A stretch of 64,000 nucleotides of DNA, taken from the NCBI RefSeq assembly GCF_004335085.1, contig NZ_RQRS01000019.1:52904-116903 (forward strand), given 5' to 3'. Below, in pieces: positions 26,967-36,277 of the stretch (its first letter is position 1; every line of letters starts with the position of its first letter). The position numbers and the translations under genes are program-made. The notes under the pieces were generated by a model. That model had not been told where the DNA came from and searched no databases. It saw only the letters and a program-made list of their open reading frames with translations. The DNA is from Pedobacter nototheniae. Lineage in GTDB: Bacteria; Bacteroidota; Bacteroidia; Sphingobacteriales; Sphingobacteriaceae.

Positions 26967-27578
26967 ATGAATTTTGACTTTACAGAAAAATATATTTTAG
27001 AAAATAACTATGTTTTATTAAGACCTTTGGAAGTTTCAGACAAAGAAAAACTAATAAACTTTGCAATTAATGAACCTGAACTTTGGAAGTTCAATATTAA
27101 TGGAGGAAACGGTAAAGAAAATTTTGACACCTACTTTGACACAGCAGTAAAATTATTTAAAGAGAAAAATCATTATCCTTTTATTGTTTTTGACAAAAGA
27201 AATAATGAATATGTAGGAATGACACGACTTTACGAAATCTCTAACGAATTTAAACGTATTGACATAGGGTTTACTTGGTATGGAAAAAAATTTCAAGGAA
27301 CTGGACTAAACAAAAACTGTAAATATCTTCTTTTAGAGTTTGTCTTTGACAAACTACAAATGATAAGAGTAGGTTTCGGAGCAAACAGCAAAAACGAAAG
27401 AAGTATAAACGCTATGAAAAGTATTGGATGTAAAGTTGAAGGGATATTAAGACAATTTAGTAAAGATGCTGACGGAAAAATTATAGACGCATTAAAACTG
27501 AGTATCTTGAAAGACGAATGGGAAGAAAATGTAAAAAATAACTTAAAAGAACAAATTGAAAAATATGCCATCAGGTAA
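26967..27578 (+). CDS. GNAT-family N-acetyltransferase
   Basis: 203 residues from ATG 26967; upstream in-frame sequence from 26898 lacks the family start (here NFDFTEKYILENNYVLLRPLE). GNAT strand-helix elements are visible, with the acetyl-CoA pyrophosphate loop region around TWYGKKFQGTGLNKNCKYLL and the C-terminal part GANSKNERSINAMKSIGCKV. It transfers acetyl groups to an unknown amine substrate. It is related in layout to the acetyltransferase at 52226. It sits between repeat elements, which suggests acquisition with this accessory region. Confidence 0.85.
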   Translation: MNFDFTEKYILENNYVLLRPLEVSDKEKLINFAINEPELWKFNINGGNGKENFDTYFDTAVKLFKEKNHYPFIVFDKRNNEYVGMTRLYEISNEFKRIDIGFTWYGKKFQGTGLNKNCKYLLLEFVFDKLQMIRVGFGANSKNERSINAMKSIGCKVEGILRQFSKDADGKIIDALKLSILKDEWEENVKNNLKEQIEKYAIR

Positions 27579-27633
27579 CATGGGTTTTGCAATAGTGGAG
27601 CGAAACTGCAAAGTTCAACGGTATTGCTTCGAT

Positions 27634-27792
27634 TAGCTGTTCGAGATGTTCCGCAGGGCATCTCGAACAAACGATAAAAAGGGTTCTCAGAACCCGTGAA
27701 TAAGCAAAGGCATAAATGGGTTTCTTGATTTGAAAATCCAGCTTTAGCAATAGTACGAGATGCGCTGAAAAAGCTAACATCTCGAACAGCTA
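27634..27792. repeat. Twin-hairpin interspersed element, copy B
   Basis: 159 bp. Ends are TAGCTGTTCGAGATGTT and AACATCTCGAACAGCTA. The right half equals copies A and C, but the centre differs: it has the AACGATAAAAAGG and GGGTTCTCAGAACCCG hairpin shared with copies D and E. This defines a second subfamily. It begins 55 bases after the acetyltransferase stop. Confidence 0.88.
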
Positions 27793-27872
27793 GACTTTTA
27801 ATTTAACACTAAAACTGAATTAGTGACCAGAGTGAGAATTAACATTTTATCATTTAGCAAAATACACAACAG

Positions 27873-28655
27873 ATGAGATCGAAAAAAGATATTAGTGATT
27901 ATAAAAGATTATCCTTTCTTGATGGTATAGAACTATTATATGCTAAAAACCATACCCTTGATTTCCCAAATCATACACACAATACCTTCAATATTGCTTT
28001 AATACTCCACCAGTCCTTTAGTGCCAAATTGCGATCTAAACTTTTAAATGCACCAATTGGAACGATTTGCATCACAAATCCGGATGAGGTGCATGCCACA
28101 CCTTGCGATAAACAAACAGGAAACACCTTTAATACTTTTTACATTTCACCCGATGTTCTAAAGGAAATTAATCACGGCAAGGATGTTTTCTTCAATGACA
28201 AAGTTATTTATAATCAAGCCCTTTTTAATTCCTTCTATTACCTTTCTCAGAATGTAAATAACCCACTTATAGATTTCGAAAAGTATTTACTTCGGTGCCT
28301 TACTGTTTTAGTTGAGGAATATTCTACCGAACTCAAATTTAAAAATTGTAAAACTCAGTTATTTCATACGTTTTTGGAAGAAGAAACATTTTTAAAATTT
28401 TCACTGGAAAAAACAGCTAAAGGTTTTGGGTTAGACAAATATAAATTTCTAAGGTTATTTAAACAAGAAACAGGACTTACGCCCAATAGCTTTATCATCA
28501 ATAAACGGATTGAAAATGCTAAAAAACTAATCTCAGAAAATGGTAGCGATTTACTAGAAATTGCTATATCATCCGGCTTCTATGACACGGCACATTTTTG
28601 CAGAGACTTCAAAAAATATACTGGCGTAACACCAACAGCTTACAAAAATGCCTGA
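27873..28655 (+). CDS. AraC-family transcriptional regulator
   Basis: 260 residues. The N-terminal AraC-like ligand domain has DFPNHTHNTFNIALILHQ and TICITNPDEVHATPC. The C-terminal DNA-binding domain has two helix-turn-helix units (FSLEKTAKGFGLDKYKFLRLFKQ-type and LLEIAISSGFYDTAHFCRDF) and the closing GVTPTAYKN. It is followed at 28728 by the S41 peptidase in the same direction, about 70 bases later, which may be its target or operon partner. Which signal it binds is unknown. Confidence 0.9.
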   Translation: MRSKKDISDYKRLSFLDGIELLYAKNHTLDFPNHTHNTFNIALILHQSFSAKLRSKLLNAPIGTICITNPDEVHATPCDKQTGNTFNTFYISPDVLKEINHGKDVFFNDKVIYNQALFNSFYYLSQNVNNPLIDFEKYLLRCLTVLVEEYSTELKFKNCKTQLFHTFLEEETFLKFSLEKTAKGFGLDKYKFLRLFKQETGLTPNSFIINKRIENAKKLISENGSDLLEIAISSGFYDTAHFCRDFKKYTGVTPTAYKNA

Positions 28656-28727
28656 TACCGACTGTTGCAATATTATACAATAGACTTTAATGAAAACAAG
28701 ATAGATTTGTTAAATCAAAAAATTGAA

Positions 28728-30503
28728 ATGTATAGATTAATCATCATCCTAAGTATACTAACAAGTAACATCTGCATAGCACAAAATATAACCAAGATTA
28801 AAGTTAATTCTAAATCTGAAAGGCATTCTATTGAGCGTAAGCAACAAGCCGAATTCGAAGTTCGGTTAACTAAAGATGTATATTATAATATTTCGGTAGA
28901 GCAGCTCGGAATAGATGTAGTAGTTTATTTAAAGGATGAAAAGAATAAAATTTTAGAACAAAAAGATAGCCCTACAGGTCAAAAAGGCATAGAAAAAATA
29001 GTGTTTTCACCTAATGTGTCAGGAAAATATATTATTGCGGTGAAACCACTTGAAGAAGCAGAAAACTCTGATAAAGGAGACTATACGATTTGCACCTCTA
29101 CCCTTTCTGAAAATTTAAAAAAGTATAGCATTAAGGAACTCCAGCAAGATTTTGATTTCTTAAAAAATGCGTATCTGGAAACGCATGTTGGGTTGTGGTA
29201 TAACAGTTATACACAATTTGACAGCCTTTGCAATGTCCAAAATGCTAAACTTCGCGACCAAATGACTGCTTTGGATTTCTATAAAATTGTTGCCCCAATC
29301 ACCGCTTTTACAAAGGAAGGTCATTGTTATATTTCCACTTCCGATGGAATCAATGATTATTTTAAACAAAGTGGCGGTTATTTCCCCTTTCTTGTTAAAA
29401 TCATCAACAGAAAAATATATGTACTAAATGATCATGAAGATCTTAAAACGAAAGGGTTAATGATTTCAAAAATTAATGGGCTTGATGCAGGTACTATATT
29501 GTCTAAATTCGAAAGTATTGAGCCGGCTGATGGTTATAATATCACCAGTAAAGAGCATTGGATAGAAAATTCATTTGCTAAATACTACCGGCGATTTTTT
29601 GAAAAAACAAAATCTTTTAAGATCGAATTTGTGTCTGCAACAGCAGATAACATTACTTACAATATTCCAGCTTTAACATCAAAAGAATATGCAATATTTT
29701 ATCAAAAATTTATTAAGGAAAATACAGATTATAAATTTTCAAAACCATCAGAATTTTCACTTGATACTTTAAAAAATCTTGCCAAATTAACGGTAAACGA
29801 TCTTGGATCGAGAAACTATAAGGGTGGTAAAAAGGGCTTTCAAAAGTATTTAGATGAGATCTTTACTACAATTAACAGCAAACACATAAAAAATCTAATC
29901 ATCGATATTAGAAAAAACGAAGGTGGTTCGCAGGGAATGGAAGATATTTTGCTTTCCTATTTCAGCACTAAAAGTTATCAGAAGTATAAGTATGTTGAAA
30001 TTCCATCATTTAGTTATTCTTTTCTAAAGTACACCGATTACAAAGACGAAGCAGACATCCTTAAAAAGGAATTATCGGAAGAATTTTATAAGGCAGTTGA
30101 TGGAAGGTATCTGAACAAAAAAGGATATTATGATGGCCTTCCACCAAGTTCCATTCATTTCTATGGGAATGTTTACATTTTGATAAGCGGGTTGACTTTT
30201 TCTGGAGGTTCTGAATTTGCTTCACTTGCGAAAAACCATTCAAACGCAGTTTTTATAGGAGAAGAAACAGGAGGGGGATACTATGGCAATACCAGCGGAA
30301 GCTTTTTAAAATTCACCCTACCGAATACAGCATTACCTGGTAGAATTCCACTATGTAAGTTTGTGCTCGAAACACAAAACAATTCTATCCCATTTGGTCA
30401 TGGTTTAAGTCCGGATTATGAAATTCGGCCTACTATTCAAGAATACTTAAATAAACAAGATGTGGAAATGGAATTAGCAAAAGCAATGATCCGAGAAAAA
30501 TAG
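28728..30503 (+). CDS. S41-family peptidase, exported
   Basis: 591 residues from the ATG at 28728, where a signal peptide begins (YRLIIILSILTSNICIAQ); an earlier ATG at 28665 would put a charged stretch before it. Residues 20-130 form a beta-sandwich like a pre-peptidase domain. The peptidase core follows (LQQDFDFLKNAYLETHVGLW through LIIDIRKNEGGSQG), with likely nucleophile Ser492 in TFSGGSEFA and the GEETGGGYYG loop. It probably degrades peptides in the periplasm or outside. It is preceded by an AraC regulator in the accessory region. Confidence 0.88.
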   Translation: MYRLIIILSILTSNICIAQNITKIKVNSKSERHSIERKQQAEFEVRLTKDVYYNISVEQLGIDVVVYLKDEKNKILEQKDSPTGQKGIEKIVFSPNVSGKYIIAVKPLEEAENSDKGDYTICTSTLSENLKKYSIKELQQDFDFLKNAYLETHVGLWYNSYTQFDSLCNVQNAKLRDQMTALDFYKIVAPITAFTKEGHCYISTSDGINDYFKQSGGYFPFLVKIINRKIYVLNDHEDLKTKGLMISKINGLDAGTILSKFESIEPADGYNITSKEHWIENSFAKYYRRFFEKTKSFKIEFVSATADNITYNIPALTSKEYAIFYQKFIKENTDYKFSKPSEFSLDTLKNLAKLTVNDLGSRNYKGGKKGFQKYLDEIFTTINSKHIKNLIIDIRKNEGGSQGMEDILLSYFSTKSYQKYKYVEIPSFSYSFLKYTDYKDEADILKKELSEEFYKAVDGRYLNKKGYYDGLPPSSIHFYGNVYILISGLTFSGGSEFASLAKNHSNAVFIGEETGGGYYGNTSGSFLKFTLPNTALPGRIPLCKFVLETQNNSIPFGHGLSPDYEIRPTIQEYLNKQDVEMELAKAMIREK

Positions 30504-30838
30504 CAATTGAGAATCGTCTGTACGAATATTTGTTCAGCTAAAAACCTGCTGATTATAAATTTGACTATAGCGAATGCTCTTTTGCTGAATTTATTAATGA
30601 TAATTTATGGCTAAAGCTATTTCAGTTAGAAGTTTTTCTTTAAGAGACATAATTTGCATGATAAATAAATATTCTGAGATAATTTTAGGAATAAGTTAGT
30701 TTAAAATATAGATTTCATACGGGAGTGATGATGTACTGTAGAATATTACTTCGAATGCATACCTTGGAAGGAATTCGAACCCGATTGCCATTTAATTTTA
30801 GCAATTAGTCTATAGAGTACTAATGAATAATTGTTAAA
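30504..30838. other. AT-rich intergenic stretch with a tRNA-like fragment
   Basis: 335 bases without a credible gene. On the minus strand, 30763-30790 reads GGGTTCGAATTCC in a setting resembling the T-arm of a tRNA, but the arm does not pair well (two mismatches of five) and no other tRNA parts are visible. It could be a decayed tRNA 3' end left by an integration event, or chance. Confidence 0.25.
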
Positions 30839-31240
30839 TTATTTATTCTTCAAAATCTCTACTTTCTCTCGTTCGCTTTGCAACAAACGTTCGTATAGCT
30901 CTACTATTTTTTCAATAGTATTAAAGGTTGGTTGGTAGTTTAATGAACTTGCAATTAAAGTTGAATTATCACTGCTAGAATTGTGGTAGGTATTTGATAT
31001 GATATTAAAAACCGCTTCTTCAGTAAAGTTTTTAATTCCTTCTGCTGTAACCCCCAAAACCTTAGCAATCTTTTCTAAAACTTCATCTTCAATGGTTTCG
31101 CTTTGTTCCAACTTACTTACCGCTTGCTGGCTAATGCCTAATTCGGTTGCAAGGGCATCTTGTTTCATGCCTCTTAATTCGCGTATGCGAGTAATTTTGC
31201 GACCTAAATGTGGTTTGTTGGTTTTATGTGCGGTTTCCAT
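30839..31240 (-). CDS. XRE-family helix-turn-helix regulator with C-terminal coiled coil
   Basis: 133 residues. The Cro/C1-type helix-turn-helix spans about 13-66 (RIRELRGMKQDALATELGIS, QQAVSKLEQSE). The C-terminus (TIEKIVELYERLLQSEREKV) looks like a short coiled coil for dimerisation. It is divergent from the 435-residue gene, 124 bases away, an arrangement typical of a local repressor and its target. It may control that unknown gene. Confidence 0.88.
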   Translation of the reverse strand: METAHKTNKPHLGRKITRIRELRGMKQDALATELGISQQAVSKLEQSETIEDEVLEKIAKVLGVTAEGIKNFTEEAVFNIISNTYHNSSSDNSTLIASSLNYQPTFNTIEKIVELYERLLQSEREKVEILKNK

Positions 31241-31364
31241 ATTCCAAATATATCTAAATTATTTGTAGTGTAAAAAACAATACAAAGGTTGTTAAAAACA
31301 TTTACCTGTGGTTGAGTACCCAGCTTTATAGTTACAAATTTAAAGCACATAAATACCTAACCTT

Positions 31365-32672
31365 ATGCGCAACCAATTTACAAAGCCTTTGGCATTAAAC
31401 AAGTGGTTTAGCTTACCATTTACGGCTAATAGTTTTACCCTTAGCTTAAATACTTTAAATGGTTTATCGGCCTACCGCAAAATCAGCAACCCCTACACTT
31501 TGGTAAACCTGCAAGGGCTAAATTTTACACATGGTATTTTGGAGTTAGCCGTACAATTAAATAAGGAGCCTGTAGAAAAGGTTTATTTAAATGTTACACC
31601 TACCGCCCTATTGGTAAGTTGCAGTGTAAATACTACTGATATTTATTTAAGCCGATACACTTATTTTGCTTTAAGAGATTTAATTGGCGTTGCCGAACAA
31701 TATAGTTTTGAAATTTATTACTGGCCTAATTTTTTTAAGGAGAACGGCAAAAGCGATTATTTAAAAATAACTAAAGCTAAACAAGGTTTGTGCATAAGCC
31801 AAAAGGCTGGTTATAGCTTTTTAAAACCAAGTACCGTTTTACCAAAGCTTAACCTTGCCGAACCTGCTACCCTATCGCCTTTATGGTTTATTGATGAAAA
31901 ACCTAATGTTACACAACCTTACACAGTTGGCTTTTGCCTTGCCTATACAGATTTAAAGCGTTGGCACACGCAACATTATCCTTTTTTAATACCTTATTGG
32001 GCTAAATTAACGCAAAACAAAACTGCTATTAAATATTTTAATGGCTTTGTTGGTACAGGTAGCACAGCACCTGCCTTTGTTTTAAGCCAAACACAAAGTT
32101 TGCTGATGGATATTTGTAAACAAATGCAAACCCTGGCCTTAATACAGCAACATGCTTTTACAGCCAATAGCTTAAATATTGATGCCATTAACCGTGCAAA
32201 TGTTTTAAAACAGCGTAATTTATTTGTTTTATATCAACAGGCCTTGCCCTTGCTAAGCAGGCAACTTTTTAGTTTTTATTATTGCACACATGGTATGCGT
32301 AATGTAAAGGGCAAACCGCAAAAGCAGCTTTTAATACCTTGCTATTTTGCGTCCGATGTACCTGTGCTTTGTTTTATTTTAAAACAAAGAGGTGAATATA
32401 TAGAACTGCAATTGAAGTTTAAAATTGGCACCCGGAGCTATACCCTACCCAATAATTTTATAGTTGGCTTTTTTGTTGCTGCTAAACAAATGCCTAGTCG
32501 TTTTTATTTATTGCGCAGCTTTAGAGATTATAGTTTGGTTGCATTTTTTGTTGCTTATAATTTTAAAATTTGTGTTTTAAAAGTACATTGGGTTTACTTT
32601 GAAGAGTTTTTAAAAGAACTGAGTAGATTATATTTTTCAAATATTCCAACAGTTGATGTTAATACAGGTTGA
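31365..32672 (+). CDS. Unrecognised 435-residue protein of a repeat-associated family
   Basis: I do not recognise this family. The protein has no signal peptide and no long membrane helix; it is rich in Leu, Phe, Tyr and Asn. Residues 82-101 (LLVSCSVNTTDIYLSRYTYF) resemble the CxCx(n)CxH layout of a SWIM zinc finger with only the first Cys kept (Cys86; Val88, Ser96, Tyr98 at the other places). A divergent XRE regulator precedes it, and a twin-hairpin element starts 3 bases after its stop. A 35-base piece of its 3' end recurs at 26651, so the family has been duplicated or moved. Confidence 0.75.
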   Translation: MRNQFTKPLALNKWFSLPFTANSFTLSLNTLNGLSAYRKISNPYTLVNLQGLNFTHGILELAVQLNKEPVEKVYLNVTPTALLVSCSVNTTDIYLSRYTYFALRDLIGVAEQYSFEIYYWPNFFKENGKSDYLKITKAKQGLCISQKAGYSFLKPSTVLPKLNLAEPATLSPLWFIDEKPNVTQPYTVGFCLAYTDLKRWHTQHYPFLIPYWAKLTQNKTAIKYFNGFVGTGSTAPAFVLSQTQSLLMDICKQMQTLALIQQHAFTANSLNIDAINRANVLKQRNLFVLYQQALPLLSRQLFSFYYCTHGMRNVKGKPQKQLLIPCYFASDVPVLCFILKQRGEYIELQLKFKIGTRSYTLPNNFIVGFFVAAKQMPSRFYLLRSFRDYSLVAFFVAYNFKICVLKVHWVYFEEFLKELSRLYFSNIPTVDVNTG

Positions 32673-32675
32673 ATT

Positions 32676-32818
32676 CCAGCTGTTCGAGATGTTCAGCAGG
32701 GCATCCCGAACTAAAGAATAGTGAATATGCTTTAGGCATAAAAGGGTTTCTAGATTGAAAATCCAGCTTTATCAATAGTACGAGATGCGCTGAAAAAGCT
32801 AACATCTCGAACAGCTGG
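32676..32818. repeat. Twin-hairpin interspersed element, copy C
   Basis: 143 bp with an 18-base perfect terminal inverted repeat, CCAGCTGTTCGAGATGTT and its complement. About 98% identical to copy A. It begins immediately after the 435-residue gene. Confidence 0.9.
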
Positions 32819-32861
32819 ACAAACAGAGAAGGCTATCTGCTAACAATGGTTTTGCAATAAT

Positions 32862-32976
32862 CAGCTGTTCGAGATGTTCCGCAGGGCATCCCGAACAAAC
32901 GATAAAAAGGGTTCTCAGAACCCGTGAATAAGCAAAGACATAATGGTAAAGCTAGATTTTGAAATCAAGCTTTACA
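32862..32976. repeat. Interspersed element, copy D, right end missing
   Basis: The left end CAGCTGTTCGAGATGTT and the GGGTTCTCAGAACCCG centre match copy B. The right terminal hairpin is absent; instead the element ends in an unrelated hairpin, TAAAGCTAGATTT with AAATCAAGCTTTA. Confidence 0.8.
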
Positions 32977-33190
32977 TTATATGAATCAAATTGATTGACA
33001 TTCTGCAATTAGCTAATCTCAACAATATTCAAATTAGGTTCAATGTTATGTTTGCAAATAATTGGAATCCTGAAACTAAGAATGCCAATTGCAACCTCTT
33101 TAAGAAACTACAGTGTTTCCAATTCATTTATCGCTTTGCTAAAACCTCCATTACCAAACAAACTTATCCCCATCATTGTATATTACAGAT

Positions 33191-33994
33191 ATGTTTAAAG
33201 TTATCCTTAGTATTATTCTGGTTCATGTAGCAATGTTGGTTAAAGCACAACACCCGCCTATTTTTGATGCTATGACTACCGATACATCTGTTATTAAATT
33301 ATATGATTTAGATGTGCAATTGGTAAAATATAGTTATAATGCTAATGGTGTAAAATTTTTAGTTGTACATGATGATGAAGATACTGGTGTAAAAGCTGGT
33401 TTTGATTATATAAAGTGGTATGGAGGTGAAATCATTGATAGTCAATATGGCAGTGTAAGAGATTATAATTTTACTTATATGGATGATCCATACCGGATTG
33501 ATCCTAACGCGATATATACCAAAACAGGTGTACATACCCGCCTTAAAAAAAGCCAATACAGTACAACTGAGGTTGAAGAAGCCTTACTTAAAGCAGGGAA
33601 ACAGATTATAGATTTTTACGATCCAAAATCAACAGGTTATATTTTAACGTTGCACAACAATGGCGATGGTGGTTTTGGCATTTCATCTTACCTGCCGGGA
33701 TATGATTTATCTAGTACGGCAGATTCTGTATTTATCAATTTCGAAATGGATGGAGATGACTTAATTTATGTAACTGAGCCGAGATTATTTAGCAGCTTTA
33801 AAAAAGCAAATGTTAATGTAATTCTCCAATCTAAATTTGCTAGTAACGATGGCTCTCTATCTGTTTATGCTATGCAAAATAATATTCCATATATAAATGT
33901 GGAGGTACAGCACGGGCACTTAGATGAAAACTTTAGACTAATAGAGTTATCAGTAGCTATTTTAAAGGAGCACAATTTAATACAGAAAGAGTAG
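33191..33994 (+). CDS. Exported M14-like zinc peptidase/amidase-type protein
   Basis: 267 residues from ATG 33191, with signal peptide FKVILSIILVHVAMLVKAQ. Motifs resemble the zinc carboxypeptidase/deacylase fold: HDDE at 60-63 (HxxE zinc ligands), GGEIIDSQYGSVR with a substrate-type Arg, DPNAIYT, a later His155 in ILTLHNNGDGG, and a Glu238 in YINVEVQHGH that could be the general base. I infer a periplasmic hydrolase of peptides or cell-wall fragments. It converges with the MFS gene, 3 bases between stops. The family assignment is by motif only. Confidence 0.6.
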   Translation: MFKVILSIILVHVAMLVKAQHPPIFDAMTTDTSVIKLYDLDVQLVKYSYNANGVKFLVVHDDEDTGVKAGFDYIKWYGGEIIDSQYGSVRDYNFTYMDDPYRIDPNAIYTKTGVHTRLKKSQYSTTEVEEALLKAGKQIIDFYDPKSTGYILTLHNNGDGGFGISSYLPGYDLSSTADSVFINFEMDGDDLIYVTEPRLFSSFKKANVNVILQSKFASNDGSLSVYAMQNNIPYINVEVQHGHLDENFRLIELSVAILKEHNLIQKE

Positions 33995-33997
33995 AAA

Positions 33998-35203
33998 TTA
34001 TTCTATTGCTTTAATTTTTGTTACGATAAAACTAACCAGCAAACCAAAGCAGCCAATTACAGCATAAGAATATTGGAGGCTTGATAGCTGTGAAATATAC
34101 CCAATTAGAGGTGGGCCCATTAAAAAGCCAAAATAGCTAACACTTGATACAACAGCGATTGCCATGCCCGGTGCAATTTTTCCATTTTTACCTGCAACAC
34201 TGTAAACTGTGGGTACAATACTGGAAACCCCAATACCTACTAACATAAAACCTAAGGTAGCGGTAACAACAAAAGGAAAAAGAACAGAAATAAACATGCC
34301 TGTAGAAATAATTAAGCCACTGATTTGAATGGTTTTTTTACGACCCATTTTAGCAATAATCTTATCGCCAACAAAGCGGCCGGTAGCCATCATAATCATA
34401 AAGGATGCATAACCTAATATAACGAGGGAAGTTGGGGCTTTAACAATTTCTTTAAAATACACACCGCTCCAATCAAACATTGCCCCTTCTGTTGCCATAC
34501 TGCAAAAGCCAATAATACCCAATTGCAGCAAATCTCCTTGAGGCATTACAAATAACTTAGGTTTTCTTTCGCTTGTTGCACCTTTTCCGGGTACGAGATG
34601 CTTATAATTTAAGAAAACATTTACCCATATTAAAACTGCAATAACCCAAAAATGATAATATGGAATAATGTGTAGGTTAACCATTAATAAACCTAGTAAG
34701 GCACCAGAAAAACCAGCAATGCTCCATGCACCATGAAAGGAAGTCATAATAGGCCTTCCAAATAATTTTTCAGCTTCGGCACCCTGTGTATTAACGGCTA
34801 TATTACACATATTACCTACTACGCCGAATATAAATAAAAATGCAGCCAAATGCCATGGAGCTGTTGCCAAACCTAAATTACTTAAAGCTAAAACATATAA
34901 AGGTGCGGTAATTGTTAAAATTCTTTTGCTTCCAAATTTTGTAACTAAACTACCTGAAATTGGCATGGTAACTAATTGGCCAAGTGGCAAGGCAAGTAAA
35001 ATACTACCTAAAGCACCATCTGATAAATTTAAGCTGTGTTTAATATCTGGAATGCGGCTTGCCCATGAAGCAAAGGCAATTCCCTGTCCGAAATAAAATA
35101 AAGATACAGCAAGGCGAATTCTATTTGGGGTACTTTGCGCTACAGGTACATTTTTTACTTGTGGTGATTGGATGGTATCCTGTTTTGCGTGTGTTTCTTC
35201 CAA
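33998..35203 (-). CDS. MFS transporter
   Basis: 401 residues with about 12 hydrophobic helices after a polar 30-residue N-terminus. Typical MFS loop motifs are present: GSLVTKFGSKRI after TM2, and GDKIIAKMGRKKTI after TM8. The opening FYFGQGIAFASWASRIPDIK is like YbjJ-type members. Substrate unknown. Monocistronic by position. Confidence 0.88.
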   Translation of the reverse strand: MEETHAKQDTIQSPQVKNVPVAQSTPNRIRLAVSLFYFGQGIAFASWASRIPDIKHSLNLSDGALGSILLALPLGQLVTMPISGSLVTKFGSKRILTITAPLYVLALSNLGLATAPWHLAAFLFIFGVVGNMCNIAVNTQGAEAEKLFGRPIMTSFHGAWSIAGFSGALLGLLMVNLHIIPYYHFWVIAVLIWVNVFLNYKHLVPGKGATSERKPKLFVMPQGDLLQLGIIGFCSMATEGAMFDWSGVYFKEIVKAPTSLVILGYASFMIMMATGRFVGDKIIAKMGRKKTIQISGLIISTGMFISVLFPFVVTATLGFMLVGIGVSSIVPTVYSVAGKNGKIAPGMAIAVVSSVSYFGFLMGPPLIGYISQLSSLQYSYAVIGCFGLLVSFIVTKIKAIE

Positions 35204-35338
35204 AATTTAGCTGTAATAATAAATAAATATAAGTAGACACAAAGGTCTTAAATCTATTGCTAATAGTCACAATTTTTAACATTTATCTTTAAAAGCAACA
35301 TAAAAATTTACAGTTATCAGTTATAAAACCGTACTGTT

Positions 35339-36154
35339 TTAATGTATTATTAGTTTTAAAGGATCAAAAAAATGATTCAACGGGCCATTACCTGTTCCTG
35401 TTTTTACTGCACTGCCAGCTAAAATTGCATTACTGAGGTATTTCTTAGCCTTTTTTATTGCAACAGAAAGATTATTGTACTTCGCCATCTCGGCAGCAAT
35501 AGCTGAAGAAAGTGTGCAACCTGTACCATGTAAATTTTTGGAAGGTATAAAAGGACTTTCGAAAATTACGGGTTCATGATCTCTCTCAATCAATACATCA
35601 TACATAATAAGCCCCGGAAGATGCCCGCCTTTTATAAGCACTGCATTTACACCTTGATTAACGATATTTTTACCAGCGGTAATCATTTGTTCAACGCTGT
35701 TTATTTTTTGTCCCGATAGGATAATTGCTTCATCAATATTGGGGGTAATTAATGTAGCTGCAGCAAATAATTTTTCTTTAAGGTGTGTAATTGTATTGGA
35801 TTCAATTAATTTATGACCGCTGGTTGCTACCATTACCGGATCCAAAATTATTGGAACTTTATCATATTTAATCAGCTCTTCATAAATTGCATCCACCACT
35901 TCGGCACGGTTAATCATTCCAATTTTAATGGCAACTGGTTTTATATCCGTTAAAACAGCTTGAAGTTGATCGATAATAACATGAACAGGAATGCTGTGAA
36001 TTGATTTAACACCGAGCGTATTTTGCGCTGTTACAGCAGTAATAACAGATGTACCGTAGCAACCTAAAGCAGAAAACGTTTTTAAATCAGCCTGTATTCC
36101 AGCTCCGCCACCGCTATCAGAACCTGCTATGGTAAGCACATTAAAGTATTTCAT
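35339..36154 (-). CDS. thiD: Hydroxymethylpyrimidine/phosphomethylpyrimidine kinase
   Basis: 271 residues, standard length. The ribokinase-like fold shows [20 protein letters not shown] at the N-terminus (HMP binding), [22 protein letters not shown], and the catalytic [13 protein letters not shown]. It phosphorylates HMP and HMP-P for thiamine synthesis in the cytoplasm. No other thiamine genes lie nearby and I see no TPP riboswitch upstream, which suggests a salvage role. Confidence 0.95.
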   Translation of the reverse strand: MKYFNVLTIAGSDSGGGAGIQADLKTFSALGCYGTSVITAVTAQNTLGVKSIHSIPVHVIIDQLQAVLTDIKPVAIKIGMINRAEVVDAIYEELIKYDKVPIILDPVMVATSGHKLIESNTITHLKEKLFAAATLITPNIDEAIILSGQKINSVEQMITAGKNIVNQGVNAVLIKGGHLPGLIMYDVLIERDHEPVIFESPFIPSKNLHGTGCTLSSAIAAEMAKYNNLSVAIKKAKKYLSNAILAGSAVKTGTGNGPLNHFFDPLKLIIH

Positions 36155-36194
36155 AGATTGATGCTAATTTATTAAGCTAAAAATTAAACGAGAA

Positions 36195-36242
36195 AGGCAC
36201 AAAGATCATCAGGTTTTTAACTACCTCATGCTCTTCGTGCCT
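36195..36242 (-). terminator. Terminator-like hairpin after lpdA
   Basis: AGGCAC (36195-36200) pairs with GTGCCT (36237-36242), and the stem continues imperfectly inward (AAGA with TCTT). It lies 36 bases beyond the stop of the leftward lipoamide dehydrogenase gene. The T-run is weak. Confidence 0.45.
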
Positions 36243-36277
36243 ATTATTAGCATTTTCTTAAATTAGAAATGCCTTAA

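Noticed and set aside
32991..33230. 79-residue frame overlapping the start of the M14-like gene
   Set aside because: It overlaps the signal peptide of the downstream gene in another frame and has no supporting features.
35204..36277. Possible TPP riboswitch near thiD
   Set aside because: I looked for the conserved THI-box core upstream of the thiD start (36155-36277) and did not see it.
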